Shown here piece after piece: positions 1 through 12,109 of a stretch of DNA of 64,000 nt. This stretch comes from Heligmosomoides polygyrus polygyrus (lineage: Eukaryota; Nematoda; Chromadorea; Rhabditida; Heligmosomidae), in NCBI GenBank assembly GCA_947396885.1, contig OX377202.1, positions 24,862,001-24,926,000 of the forward strand, given 5' to 3'. Under the pieces are notes generated by a model. It had not been told where the DNA came from and ran no database searches. It was given only the letters and a program-made list of their open reading frames with translations. The first letter of the stretch is position 1. Each line of letters begins with the position of its first letter. The position numbers and the translations under genes were made by a program.

Positions 1-715
1 AAACTCCGAGTTATAGCCGTTTGAATGCAGGCAACCCCGCTTTCTAACTTTGTCAATCACGTGCGAAGGCTGCATTGTTGCTGCACGAATCTTTAAAAAA
101 CTAATTTCTTTCTAAAAAAATTGATTTGAAAAAGTTCAGGAACAACACAGCTTTCTTGACTATTTTTTCCTTTTTTACCGCGAAAAAATTAAAATTTAAT
201 TTCTTAAAATTTTGCTCTGCTTGAAGATAGCATGTAAAGACAAAATTGTACTGTATAAATTTTTAAGCTTTAATACAGTAGAGAAATTTAGTTCTTTCTA
301 TGACTGTTTTGCATACGATCGGGATGTTCGAGTTGTTCATTGACTTTTCCGGCGTACGATTTGGCCTTTCGGGAAATACATGACTTTTCGAATGACTGAA
401 TACTATTGAGTTTAACAAATGTCGATTAAGTGAGCTAGCATTATTCGTTTTTCAAGATGACCAAATTCGAATTTCAATTATTTTTTGTTGTTGCAACAGC
501 TGAATATTCAAAATACCGAGTATTGCGCGCTTTTAAAATAGTTGAATTTCGAATTGTCGATATTCATGACATCAGAAGACATGAACATCCTATTGTTCGA
601 ATACTCAAATAATTATTTAGATAAAATCTATTACTTTATGCTTGAGCTAGAGCGGCTGGTATAGAAAATAGAAAATTACAATTATATTATATTATTGTGG
701 ATATTCTGATCGATC
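1..715. other. No gene seen; AT-rich intergenic
   Basis: AT-rich sequence with frequent stops in all frames. I see no RNA gene, repeat tail or splice-bounded exon here. Confidence 0.5.
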
Positions 716-795
716 AAACCGCGCCGGTGCGCCGCAGGCATATAATCGCCGCCCGAAAAGCAGAAGGTACGTGTTCGAGTCCCGCTTGGTGCGCG
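716..795 (+). repeat. tRNA-like SINE head remnant
   Basis: A degenerate tRNA-like stretch. An A-box-like GGTGCGCCGCAGGC is followed about 40 bases later by a B-box-like GTTCGAGTCCC, and the flanks GGTGCGC/GCGCG suggest an eroded acceptor stem. It does not fold as a normal tRNA by eye, so it is called a SINE-type relic. It could be chance. Confidence 0.3.
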
Positions 796-868
796 AGTTT
801 TGATCGCAACTAGGCATCCTTATAGCTTCTATTTACGAATAAGTTGTGGGCGTCCTGAGTTAGCGTGC

Positions 869-2560
869 TACAGTACGTCTTTTGAATAGACGACGCAAAA
901 ACCGCGATTTTGCGGGTTTTGCGCCCTTTTGATATAACTCGCCTAAAATTCATTTTTCAAAAACTAAGGACATATTTGATCTTAGAAGCTTAAGCTCTAT
1001 CGTATGGTATACATTGTTCCTATGGAGCCATGAAAATGTTCGAAATTGAAAACTTGCGCTCCATTGCGAAGGGCGGTCGCGGACGAGCTGTCGGTCGCAA
1101 GCCGTCGAAAAGCGTTGCGTGCTCACAATTCCTCTAGCTGGAGGTTCTTTGAGAAACGGTTGGTACCGTTCGATTCGTCTCTTCGAGATCTACTCAGGCA
1201 TTTAAAAAACTTCGCCAGACCACCGAGTTTTCGCAGTGGGTGATCAAAAATGACAGGAGCAGACTTCTGCGATTGGAGAAGCTCATATTCCAGGACTTGC
1301 ATGTTCTCGGAGTATCTCAAGCATGGCATAAAGTGTTCTGTAATGACAGGAATCCCCTGAGAGTGCGCCGTGCACAGTGCATATAGGATCGAATCTATCA
1401 ATCGAGTGGGCGGCGCGATAGCTTGTAGAGTGAGCGTTTCGATAGTTTTACAAAAATTTTCAGCCACTCTACTCAGGAATTGCTGTACTCTGTCCCCGGG
1501 AAACTTTGGAGTGCGCTGTGCACAACGTATGTAGGATCGAACCTATCAGTCGACTGCGCGCGACAGCTCGCAAATTGCACCGTGGGCGTGTTCTGAGCGC
1601 AATAATTCTGTCAAGTTTGAATCTTTCCGGCTGCAACTTGTGGATTTTGTAAGCAGTAGAAAGCTAAAGAAGCACGCTGAAACACAGAGACGTAGCTTAT
1701 GACTGAACGAAGTTACAGCGGTACGAAAATGCAGGTTAGATTTGTGTGACACGATTTTTTCCGAGTTCGGTCGACTACTGCGGGAAGACGAGGAGAGCTA
1801 ACAGCATGTAGATGCGTGGGTGAGCACGAGACTGAAAGCACTTTACGATGACGTGCTTGCAATTCTCCAGATGTCTAAACTGCTTCAGCCCAATCTGCCA
1901 TTTAGAGCGGCGGAGGGCAACAGCGAAGTTCCTTCCGCTCTTACTCGCCCATATTTGTGTTCTCGACGCTCATTGGGACCATTCTGTTCAGCTCGAGAAG
2001 CTGTATGGAATGGTTTCAATCACGATCAATTCTGGGAATATCGATTTTTTGACAATAAAGCAGCAAAGGGCGCACCCTCAGAGGATTCCTGGCATTACAG
2101 AACACTTTACACCATGCTTGAGGTACACCGAGAAGTCCTGGAATATGAGCTTCTCCAGTCGCAAAAAGTCTGCTCCAGTCATTTTTGACGATCCACTGCG
2201 AAAGCGCGGTGGTCTAGCTACTTTGTATACATGTTTGTGAAGTTCGCCAAGAAGCGAATCGAACGGTATCAACCGTTTCTCAAAAAACTTCAAATTAGAG
2301 GAACTGTGAGCACGCAACGCTTTTCAACGGCCTCCGTGCGCGACCGCCCTTCGCAATGGAGCTCAGGTTTTCAATTTTTAACATTTTCATGGCTCCATAT
2401 GAACAATGTACACCAAACGATAGAGCTCAAGCTCCTGAGCTCAAGTGTCTCCTTAGTTTTTGAAACGAATGAATTTTAGGCGAGTTATATCAAAAAGACT
2501 CAAAAACCGCAAAATCGCGGTTTTTGCGGCGTCTAATCAAAAGACGCATCCGGTACTGTA
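869..2560. mobile_element. Foldback element, Tc1/mariner-like ends, TA-flanked
   Basis: Two inverted arms (about 869-1370 and 2070-2560) enclose a spacer of about 700 bp. The outermost bases read TACAGTAC at the left and GTACTGTA at the right, which fits a TA target duplication plus CAGT-type Tc1/mariner ends. Each arm also holds a small inverted segment around AAAACCGCGATTTTGCGG. The arms differ by scattered substitutions and small gaps, so the copy is not new. Both arms encode a related peptide pointing outward (left on minus, right on plus, sharing ITEHF, PCLRY and SAPVIFD), which need not be functional. No transposase motif is seen, so the element is probably non-autonomous. Part of its spacer recurs at 27960-28130. 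Confidence 0.75.
1363..1592 (+). repeat. Imperfect direct duplication inside foldback spacer
   Basis: The stretch from about 1365 (GAGTGCGCCGTGCACAGTGC) through a TAGGATCGAA(T/C)CTATCA motif recurs about 145 bases later from about 1509, with moderate divergence. Confidence 0.5.
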
Positions 2561-5040
2561 TCTTCAGATAGCAGGTAGAAACCAGCAAAATCACTGCTTT
2601 GAGGATCGCTTCTGTACTCAGGAGTAGAGCCACAGTTGTTATCCAGTCTAACATTGCTACAATCAGATTTGAAGACCCCATAATTTTAACAGAATTCAGT
2701 AGCATGGTTTTTACCATATGTGGGTGCCAACGCCACAACACTCGTTTTGACGAGCTCCATTCAGAGCTTCAAGAGGTGGCCTTTATGCAGATGCACTAGG
2801 CCGCTGCGCATCTGGAGATGCTTCCACTAACATTGTGGGTTGTGGGAAGCGAAAGCGAATGGGTAAAGAAATGAGATCAACGAAGCGCCGTGTCGTGAAA
2901 AGCAGCGCTGCTAGATTGAATCGCATATTCAATGAAGCTCGACAGAAATTATCTACATCCAGCCGCCGCCATGCGCGTGAAGAGCTGCACGCAAACAGAA
3001 TTGTTCTGCCGGATCTAAATGGGAAAGTCGTGTGGCCGAGTGAATTGTGCGTCGTTGTAGCTGAGCACCTGCCTCTAAACAGCGAATTATTTTACACCTG
3101 CTCTCGAGGTTTAAGCCACACAATTGTGACCAATACTTGGAATTTTCTCCGAAGAGCCGAACAGCTTAGTTCCCAGAGTCCTTGCTAGGTGCACGCGCCG
3201 CTATAACGGCGACGTCAACGAGAAACCTGGTCACGCAGTCAGCGGATTCATTTTTTCAACTAACGAATAACCGCCAGTGCAAAGTTACAGCAAAGTTCTT
3301 CGGCATCATGGTGAGAATTTTTCTGTGGATCTCGAAAATAGATGGAAGCAGTAGCACGATTACATCCAAAAAATCTGGAGAGGAAAATCTCAGTCCCAGT
3401 ATCTACGTCTACGTCTGCTCTCCACTGTACCATCCTCATGATAGAAAAGAGAAGATCTGAAGAACGCGAAACTATTCAAAGCGGCTGTTCTCGTAAACAT
3501 CGCAGGCGATCTGTGAAATCTGAAAGGTCGGTGTTGTACCGGCTGGGTGACAAAGCTTTTCAGTCAGGTCGATGCTGAGAAAAAAGTGCTTGAAAGTTGG
3601 CAGCAAATAGTCTCTCTAAAGTCCGAATTTAGAAGAGGAAGAGCAGATTCGCAGATGCTCGAATTATAGTCCAGGTCGCTTGCTTTCGCAAATCTTCAGA
3701 AACCTTGAGCGAATTGATAGTCGCATCCGGGACCTCCATCTCGCTAAACGAAAAGCACCACAAGATCAGAACTCCTCGCATCTTTCCTCCGTAACTTCCG
3801 TAACTTGGAACAGTTTTTCGATCACTTACTGCGGGAAGTGCTATGATGTACCTTACGACTACTATGGCTGATCCAGAAGTTCCCGAAGTGCTCACTAAGG
3901 GTGTTCGCTTACTCTTTTCGTCCCCCCAAGAGGTTCCGTGCAAGCCGCTCCAATCATCTCGATGGATCTACGGGGTGCAGGTCGATGATTGGGCCAGCCA
4001 ACTTCGTGTGAGTTAGAGAAGCCATCTGATGCCTGTCTGGTGATCAACGATCGTGGTTGCCTGGGCTAGTTCAGTAAAAATCAGGTGGACCTGTCACATC
4101 TGATGCCTCGATCGCATTTGAAAACCGCTTGTTTGATGGTCTTCGCGCCAAACGGTCGACGGAGACCGTTGCGCTGTAAAGCTAATAAAGCTAATTTTTG
4201 ACAAACCTGTGGCACATAACAAATTAGACTACATATTCAACCAAAATGCCCTGGCTTTATGATAATTCATCATGGGTACTTGAAAACAAATTATCTTACA
4301 AAGAACATATTATGGAATAGCCTCTGTGAATGGACAATTTCTTGGGAATGTCCTAGCTGGAAGAGCCTTGTGTTCGTCTAGCTTTTCATAAAGTGCCCCC
4401 CCCCCCCCCCCGCCTGAATTAGGACAGATCCAGACAAGGAGATTTGGTTAGGCGACCATTCGAAGAAGCGGAAGTCTTTATTTATATCCATTGCTTCAAT
4501 GCTCTCATAGCATATTAGTCATTCAGCAATCAAACCGCCATCGGTGGCAACACGTGGACTCAAATAAATGCGGTTTTGTGTCATTTTGATTTATCGCACG
4601 CATATCTGAGCGTCACATCCGATCTCGAAATGAAATTGCGTCCATATTTTTGCGAATTCTTGCCTGATTTATATTCGGCACGTATTGGCAGCGCCGGCTA
4701 TTGTGCACGAGGAATGTATCCGTATTAGGGAAAGGCGAACTCCTGTGGTTGTCAACCAGCTGGTTGTCTAAAGTGGCTCGCGGAAGACGAACCTGATAAA
4801 GAAAGTATGCACCATTCCCACTGGAAACTCCCCTGGATCCTCAGGTTGCGAGGGTGGACGTTTACAAATAATACATGCCCAACTACCTTGAATTTCCTGT
4901 AAATCGTTAAATTTCGTTTAAAAATACAAATAGTTGCGAACTCTCAATTCAAATAAAAAAATCAGGAAAAACGTTTAACGTTCCAAATTGATCAATTCAA
5001 TAATTAAAGTGCAGTCAACGCAGCGTAAATACTGCAATTT
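2561..5040. other. No supported gene; coding-like scraps and a poly-C run
   Basis: No splice-bounded exon set can be assembled. Two coding-like scraps occur on the plus strand (2835-3188, and around 3620-3870), with interruptions between them. A 16-base poly-C tract lies at 4396-4411. From 4420 to 5040 the sequence is AT-rich and featureless. Confidence 0.4.
2835..3188 (+). CDS. Hypothetical ORF, basic N-terminus
   Basis: A 117-codon open frame with a strongly basic first 50 residues (many K/R) and a less biased remainder. No family was recognised. No flanking splice or polyadenylation signal supports it, and the window has several chance ORFs of this size. It could be an exon or relic of a gene extending to about 3.9 kb, where more coding-like sequence is seen in shifting frames. 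Confidence 0.2.
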   Translation: MGCGKRKRMGKEMRSTKRRVVKSSAARLNRIFNEARQKLSTSSRRHAREELHANRIVLPDLNGKVVWPSELCVVVAEHLPLNSELFYTCSRGLSHTIVTNTWNFLRRAEQLSSQSPC

Positions 5041-5960
5041 AATACTTTATTTATCTATTTATTTATTCAAAGCACATAAAGTGCGCCAATACCAGGCATT
5101 AAAAAAGAAATCGTTAGAAAGTGTGACGACCAAAGACAAAACACTAATGAACTGAAAACTCATGAGCAAACTCCAAGGACAGCAAAAAGAAAAAAGAAAA
5201 GAAACAAGCGAGGATTACGACATGGTTTTTTAAACCATCAAGAAGTGATCCACAAAAGACTTTCCAACAGCTAAAGAGGACAATTGTTCATCCTGCCGAA
5301 GAGTAGTCCAGCATTTGGTAATTAGTAAAAGCCTTTAAAAAATATCAGCTTAGAAAGAATGCTTTGCAATAAAGACGTGTTGCCCTTGAAACTATAGAAT
5401 GCGCTTAGCCTACAACCTTCTATACGCACGAGGAGGGTCCTGTATCTCAAACACCTCTTTAAACTAGCACGTACTCCGGGCGATGGCATAGAAGGGAGCA
5501 CGCACCCTGATTTGATATGTCGATACGGGCCAAGAAGTCTTAAAGATAAAAAATAAATCTCAAAATAGATCTCAAAAAACAAAAGTATTTATAAAAAGCA
5601 GATTAACAATAGGGACTACGCTTAGGCCAAACAAACCTAGAGCTTCTTCTAAGAGAAAGCTGACAGGGAGTAAAATGAAAGCAAAAGGCCAAAACAGTAA
5701 AGAGCTTCGAAACCTCTGAGAACAAGAACAACTTGCAGATACTATCTAACAAAAACAATTGTCAAATGTTTAAAGAAAACATTCCTGAAGATAAGCGTCC
5801 AACCGGAGAAATGTGATTCTTATATTCAGTTCACTATCAACAAAGATTGGAAAGCAAAATAAACCAGCTTTCAGCTACAAACTATCTTCCGAGTGTGAAA
5901 GAAGAACAGGAACAGGACTAACACTCAAGACTTCGTAGGCTGGTACTCGCATCGCAACAC
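5041..5960 (-). repeat. Possible 3' part of a non-LTR retrotransposon
   Basis: The block begins at 5045 with a TTTA-type simple repeat, which on the minus strand would be a short A-rich 3' tail as in LINE copies. An ORF of 86 codons lies at 5322-5582 on minus with no RT motif. The assignment rests only on the tail and is weak. Confidence 0.25.
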
Positions 5961-6089
5961 TAAGGCACTTAAAAATGTTAGTTAAACGAGGAAGACCCCG
6001 GAGATCTCTCATTTCTTAGTTCTGTTCGAAACCACATTGTATGACTGTTTTACGAACATGTGCAATCTGGATGCCGGCACCTGCCCACT

Positions 6090-6396
6090 AAATAAACAAA
6101 ATAAAAGATAAAGGATAGCGTTACTCAATCCCTTTTGGGATGCGCCACGCATTCTACTTCTAGAGGATGTCGTGGAGGCGACTTGAATGCGTATTTGGCC
6201 ATACAATGACTTGCGGTGGCCAGCCGATGAACAAGTCAGCGCTCTATCCTTCTCAGACAAGTCTGGTGCCAATTCACTGACCCCGGAGGGATGGAGGGCT
6301 TGGTTGGCCTGGGCGGGAAATCCGAACCAGAAACCTGGTATCGGGTGCATGCGACAGCCGGCGCCTCTTCCGACTGCGCTACACGCGCCCGCCCAC
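6090..6396 (-). mobile_element. tRNA-derived SINE (family S), near full length
   Basis: Read on minus, the copy starts with a tRNA-like head: GGGCGGGCGCGTGTAGCGC, an A-box-like TAGCGCAGTCGG, then a B-box-like GGTTCGGATTTCCC. A family-specific body and a tail (GATTGAGTAACGC, then TATCCTTTATC) follow. The same 290-300 bp unit recurs throughout the window. The SINE head would supply a pol III promoter, and mobilisation would depend on a partner LINE. Confidence 0.8.
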
Positions 6397-6750
6397 TAAA
6401 TACCGAAAAAAATCATTGAATTAACCATTAAATCATCTGTAGAATATTAACGCTCAGGAAAAGCCGCGTAGAGCAAACCCCTAGGTCAAGCTTAAACGGA
6501 TTGGCATTGGAGCGCCATATCCTATCGCCACTAGCCGCTGTGCTTGAGCGGAGAATTCTTAACTCTTGCTGACTTCAGTAGCATTTAGGAGTAATACTTA
6601 TCGTCAGTCGTGGGGGGGGGGGGGGCTGGGAAAGTGAGGAGAGGCCTGCAATGTACATAATTGAAGGCTAGGAGGTAAAATAATGAAATGCTTATTTGGT
6701 AAAAGTCCGTTGAAAATTCTTTTAAATTTCTGCAAATTTCCGTTAAGTCG
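6397..6750. other. Short gap with poly-G tract
   Basis: No gene seen. A 14-base poly-G run lies at 6612-6625. Confidence 0.5.
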
Positions 6751-7079
6751 TTAACACATTCGCGACGAGAGCGTTCTCGCGCACAATGCGCGCGACGGCC
6801 CAGTGACTTGTTGGCGCGCGTGGGTGTGCACTTATTTGTGTGGACATCGTCCCTCGCGAGATGTTACTTCCTGTAAGTAAATTTTAATCGATCTTTGGAA
6901 GAAGATCTGAACATTGGTTTGTTACTATAATTTGGGAATTTGAAAAGAAAATCGAACAAAAACATCAAAAAAGAAAGTTCTTCCCAAGAATTCCCCGTCC
7001 ACACATATGAGTGGACACCGTCCATCGCGCCCTCTTCGCTGTCCACTCATATGTGTGGACACTGTCGCGAATGAGTTAA
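6751..7079. mobile_element. piggyBac-type MITE with TTAA target sites
   Basis: The ends read TTAACACATTCGCGAC on the left and GTCGCGAATGAGTTAA on the right, i.e. inverted ends of about 12 bp directly flanked by TTAA on both sides, the target choice of piggyBac-superfamily elements. The interior (about 320 bp) has no transposase. Near the right end a second inverted pair (7000-7020 and 7041-7060, GTCCACACATATGAGTGGAC and its complement) forms a subterminal hairpin. Confidence 0.8.
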
Positions 7080-7479
7080 ACAGCATTTTAACAAAAATGT
7101 CCTACATAGTTCGTCGAATTCGATGATTCGTAAACCGTCAAGTGTACATCATAGCGTCATCTTATGCTAATCAGGCTAATGAGAAGAAACTGTGGTGGAC
7201 TAGAATCACGATCCAGTAAATCATGAAAGAGCACTTCGCGTGTTGACTCTATAGAAGTCTAGAAGGTATCAGTTTTCTCTCCGTCAAGCTCAGGCGTTTC
7301 GCCTCTTCAGGTAATAGGTTAAGTGCATGTCCAAAGCTCAAACGGTTCTTAAAACATAAAAATTACGCTGGGTAAGAATCGTCGTTACGAAACCGCTTGG
7401 ATAAGTCGGAAGAAAACGTCAGTTACACATGTCGTGTTAACTGTTATACAGGGTATTAGAGAGTATTATACAAACCTAA
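7080..7479. other. No feature seen
   Basis: About 400 bp without a supported gene or repeat, apart from a TACAGGGTATTAG motif at about 7447 that resembles the element ends seen at 32345. Confidence 0.4.
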
Positions 7480-7775
7480 GGGCGCATTCACCGCAGTCGG
7501 AGGAGGTGCCGGCTGTTGCGTGCACATGGTACCTGGTTCCTGGTTCGGATTTCCCGCCTAGGCCAACCAAGCCTTTCGTCCCACCGAGATCGGTGAATTA
7601 GCACCGGACTCGTCTGAGGAGGGCAAAGCGCTGACCTTTTCATCGGCTGATCACCACATATCACTACATGGCCAAATACGCGTTCAAATCGCCTCCACGA
7701 CGTCTCGTAGAAGTATGTAGAATGTGTGGCGCATTCCAAAAGAAACTGAGTAACGCCGTCTTTTGTCCTCTATTT
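7480..7775 (+). mobile_element. tRNA-derived SINE (family S), near full length
   Basis: Plus-strand copy. Head at 7480-7555 (GGCGCATTCACCGCAGTCGG, then GGTTCGGATTTCCCGCC), body to about 7700, tail ACTGAGTAACGCCGTCTTTT then TCCTCT. Compared with other copies the A box carries a C in place of the usual G (CACCGCAGTCGG), so this promoter may be weakened. Confidence 0.8.
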
Positions 7776-8490
7776 TTTATTAAACCTACATGGTCTTACT
7801 TACTTTATTCTTTTATAATATAGGTGCATTTATAATCGCAGGGGAGCGCCGCTCTGCGTGAAACTGTCAGTGTGACAGATTCATTCTGCCTAATATTCAA
7901 GTACACCTAAAGCATGGAAACAACTGAGGAATTTATGGAGGCAGACGATGGGACGTTGTAACTGTGCAACAGAAGACCGACACCATGTCACACCACGCCA
8001 CTTAGCGTAAGCTGTTTTGCCTTTCGTGTCATACGACGACACGTCATTTCTCGCTTTTTTCTGTCGCGGTTTCAACGTCATGAAAGAGTGCTTCTTTCGC
8101 TTACATCAGCTATAATTCAGAGAAGACAGAGGAGAACAGCAGTCAGCATGTAAGACACTACAGAGTACATGTGGAGCGGACACCGATTCCACACTCTATA
8201 GGGTGGAAACAACACCTGCTTCTGTTCATCCCAATCTCTACCGTGTGACTTTCACTCTACTCAAGCAGGAGAGCTTTCTTCGAACACCTCAGTTAAGGAT
8301 AGTACGGAGCGGACGCACAGAAGTAGAACTCACACCAAGCCAACTCTCGCAGTCAAATACAAAAGACGAAGGACTGAAGAATTGATGACTTCTCGTGGAG
8401 CTATGAAGAACAATTAGCGAATTAAAAGCTGGAATAGACCTCTCAGTGAACTAATGGGGTAGAGGGTAATAGGGTAAGGTAAGACCTCCA
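7776..8490. other. No gene seen
   Basis: No exon-like stretch is supported. The 8203-8385 open frame lacks codon bias or splice context. Confidence 0.4.
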
Positions 8491-8676
8491 GGGGCGGATT
8501 CATCAAAGATTTACAGCAATTTAAAGGAGAAAATACGACCGAAAGCAATGATCGCGCGGCTTATCAAGCAGTATGGAGAAACATTTCACCATATCGTTTG
8601 TTGATCAACCGCACAATCAGAAATTTCGGCTGTATTTTCTCCGTCAAATTCCTGTAAGACCCTGACGAATCCGTCC
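8491..8676. mobile_element. MITE, GGGGCC family
   Basis: Palindromic short element with ends GGGGCGGATTCATCA and GACGAATCCGTCC. The interior matches other family members (TTACAGCAATTTAA, GAAAATAC, GGCTTATCAAGC, ATTTCGGCTGTATTTTCTCC). The family consensus ends are CAGGGGCCGGATTCATCAAC and its inverse. No transposase and no clear target duplication. Confidence 0.7.
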
Positions 8677-8689
8677 ACAGAAAGGTGAA

Positions 8690-8926
8690 AGTCATGTCGA
8701 TGTCTTGGAGGCCAGTTGAATGAGTGTTTGGGCACACAATGACTTGCGGTGGCCAGCCGATGAACAAGTCAGCGCTTCATCCTTTCCAGACAAGTCTGGT
8801 ACCAATTCACCGACCCTGGAAGGATGGAAGGCTTGGTTTGCCTAAGCGGGAAATCCGAACCAGGAACTGGTGCCGGGTACAGGTAACAGCCGGTGCCTCC
8901 TCCGACTGCGCTCCACGCGCCCATTT
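8690..8926 (-). mobile_element. tRNA-derived SINE (family S), 3'-truncated
   Basis: On minus the head (GGGCGCGTGGAGCGCAGTCGG) and body are recognisable. The family 3' tail is missing because the copy stops next to the MITE at 8491-8676. Confidence 0.7.
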
Positions 8927-11469
8927 CAGTGACCACAATAAAGTTCCTTCTCTAGGTCGCCGATTTCGAATGTCAATAACAATCTGCGATAGAGCGAAGG
9001 AGTTACTATGGATTCTGAGGCTTGTAGCTAACGGGAAGATGGTAGATATGTTAACAAGCTAGAGTAATAATTAAGTATGGTGATGGCCACTCAAGGGTAA
9101 AAGTGCTGTTCCACTCAAGCACTGCTTCATAAAGCAGGCAGTGATGAGTAAGTTTTTCTGACTTCATTTATTTATAGTTATGACGTGAATGCTTGAGACA
9201 CACGTGAAATCGTACAAGAGAGTGGGGTAAGAAGCAGTGGAAAAAGGTAAATTACAAGACAGCAACCGGAGGAACTGCAAGAAAGAATCACGCTTGTTCT
9301 GAAGGGTTCAGAATTTCCATACGCTCCATAACATTTAGTCATTTTAAACCCGAAACTCCATGCAGTGCTAACGATGTTCAACGTTCCGATAAGCCTTGAA
9401 ACGTATTATTAGCATAGCAATTTTTATATCTTCAAATATCTGAGGCGTTAGAGTTCACAAATTGCAGGAAGCTTTTCAACATCCCATTTTGTTTAGGGAT
9501 CTTTCTTAAATTAGAGTGAGCCAGAGACATATTCATCTAACACTCGCGGAAACAAAAGGCTCTGAAAGCAAATTCGTGAAATTTTCGCATCTACTGAGTT
9601 TTAAACATTTAAGAGGCTGAATAAAAGAAAAATACAAAAAACACATACAAAAACAAAAACAATAATAAACTTAATTTTTTAAAAAATTTCTCCGAACACT
9701 GTGAGCACTGCGGACTGCCCTGCCTATTTCTTCTAACAATCAGTACCGCAAAGAGGCTATTAAGGGTATATGTCGCGTAGGTGAGCAGCATTGGTGGTAG
9801 GTGGGAGCGCATCAGCCAATAGTAGACAAGCAGAGCACACACCGAACCCATACCGGTAGCAGATCAGAGTCCCGACTGTACACGCCCTCTCAGAATGCAT
9901 GTCCATTCAATGCGGTCTGATTGAAAGGGCGTTCCCATCTTCCAATGCTGCCCGTCTTCGCGACATTTACCCCATTAAGATATTCGGCTGAGCCGCACCT
10001 ACAGAAAAAATCAGTAAACACCGTAAACGATACAAAAAAAATGTGAAACACAGGCTCACAGCTGTTCGAGAGACCTAGTTCTTGACTTACTTTTCTAAAA
10101 AATGTTTTGCATTGTAGTTTCCTGATTTATTAATCGTTATTTTTTAAATTCAAAAACTAAACAAGTTTGCTTTCATTCTAGTTGCCATCTGAAGTGCTGC
10201 CGAGTCATTGTGCTCTAATAAGTAGGTAGGCTTCTCCTTCTGTATCAATGAAGGAGTTGGTCCACTGCGCTACCTTCAAACGCACTGCAATCTATCGCTC
10301 ATATGCTTCGTTTGGCTTCTAATAGCTCCTTTGACGGATTTCTTATACCCAACCATGGCTAACCTGATATCCCCCGAATTCAACTGTGCTCCTAGATACA
10401 GTCGTCTCTAAATACTCACATCGAGACTTCGCTCAAGACCTGTCAGCTTCCTATCTTCACAAGCTATGAAATTTGCCGACGAATTCTGAACATGCTGTTG
10501 CAGATGTCAAAACGGATAGGGAGTCGAAAATTCAGTACCGCTCATGACCAGTGCCGCATTTCGTGTCGCAAAGCGTCGGAATGGTTCAGAGCGATCCACG
10601 TGGAAAACGGTTTAAGATCGCTATAACTCAGTGAACTATAAACCGCTGTCCATATGGATTACTACGAATGATTGTGACGCTTTGCAACATGAAATGAGAT
10701 ACTATAATAGTGGTGTTTGAGGTGTTTTGAGTGGTGCTGCAGGACTCTCCCAAAACTACCAGCTGAAATGCGAAGCTGCTTGAAGAAGCTTCTATAAAAC
10801 TTTTGTATGCACGTGGTGTTGGAAGGTTTGCTCATCGTAGTGGTGAGGTTGGTTCATTATCCCACAAGGAATTGCAGCTAGAAACCTGCGAAAAAATCGG
10901 TAGCTAAAAAATTCAGAGATTTTTTGGCAGGAGTTAAAAACTACTGACAGAAGTAAATTCCACGAACAAAAGAGGCAATATGCCGCATAAAGTTCACGTA
11001 CAATTGTGCGCTGCACCACCTTTTCTTATGATTCATAATTATTTGCTGGTTTTTCTCGTGGCATGTGATTATTTTTAATTGCACATAATTGCACTGTGAA
11101 GGCTTCAGCGGCGGCTTCTTGCTGAGTTTCGAACGGCATTCAACGGCTCTCGGGAAGACTTCACTTTGTACACTAATTGTCGGCTGATTAGGCGCCCCTC
11201 GCAATTAGTGACGTTCGTTCCGACTGAATGGAACGAGGCGAGGCGGACGACGGCTGAAAAACAAGTCTTACAATCAAAGATGGTTTTCGCCGGAAAATAA
11301 CGACGTTTCGTTGTTTCTACCAATGCCCAGACACTGGGCATCACACAGAGAATTAGGCCATGCTCGCGGCGCCAAATTCGATTAGGTGGCACGGAGGGAT
11401 GTGTGGAGACTTTCCAGAGAAAAGACAGAAATCAAAAAGGGAGAAAATCTCTAACACATGAGACTGCCA
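8927..11469. other. Mostly unassigned intergenic sequence
   Basis: Several ORFs of 65-112 codons occur, but none shows splice sites, a domain or codon bias that I can support. A short inverted repeat (10548-10700) is listed separately. Confidence 0.4.
10548..10700. repeat. Short inverted repeat, possible MITE relic
   Basis: GCATTTCGTGTCGCAAAGCG near 10553 is answered by GACGCTTTGCAACATGAAAT near 10675 in inverse orientation, with about 100 bp between. Family unknown. Confidence 0.4.
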
Positions 11470-11757
11470 AAAAACATAAAGCATAAAGGACGGCGTTACT
11501 CTAATCCTTTCTATGATACGCCAGATATACTAAGGGGCGTCGTGGATTTGAATGTGTATTTGGCCACACAATAAATTGCGGTGGCTAGCCGACGAAGAAG
11601 TCAGCGTTTTACCCTTCCCAGACACGTCTGGTACCAATTTACCGATCCCGGAGGGGTGGAAGGCTTGGTTGGCGTGGGCGGGAAATCCGAACCAGGGACC
11701 TGGTATCGGGTACATGCGAGAGCCGGCACCTCCTCCGGCTGCGCTACACGCACCCTG
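11470..11757 (-). mobile_element. tRNA-derived SINE (family S), near full length
   Basis: Minus-strand copy. Head at the right end (GGGTGCGTGTAGCGCAGCCG), B-box-like GGTTCGGATTTCCC, family body, tail ending in GTAACGCCGTCCTTTATGC. The body differs from the others near the tail (CGACGCCCCTTAGTATATC). Confidence 0.8.
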
Positions 11758-11877
11758 CCAAAGAACATGAAGGCAAGTAAAAAAGAAGCAATCAAATAAG
11801 ATGTGAAAATGAGACACAACTTTTGCCTTTCCTGGATTTTCTTCCTCTAACTCGAGAACTCCCTCGATGCGTCAATC

Positions 11878-12105
11878 ATTATTTATTTATTTATTGGTTG
11901 AGTTGACAGTGACAGCAAACTGGACACATATGTAGGAGGTAAGGTAAAAATCGAAATTAAAATATTAAATCTTATAAACTCAAGAAAAACTGTCAGGAAA
12001 GGAAGAACTACCTACTGTATAGCGGCTTGCCTACTAGAACAACAATATTACACTACAATACAATATAATACAATATACAAAATCTCAGTCCACAATACAC
12101 ATATT
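11878..12105 (-). repeat. ATTT-repeat tail with AT-rich body, possible LINE 3' scrap
   Basis: A (TTTA)n tract at about 11880-11898 reads as an A-rich tail on minus, followed by about 200 bp of AT-rich sequence. No coding motif is present. Confidence 0.25.
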
Positions 12106-12109
12106 CCCC

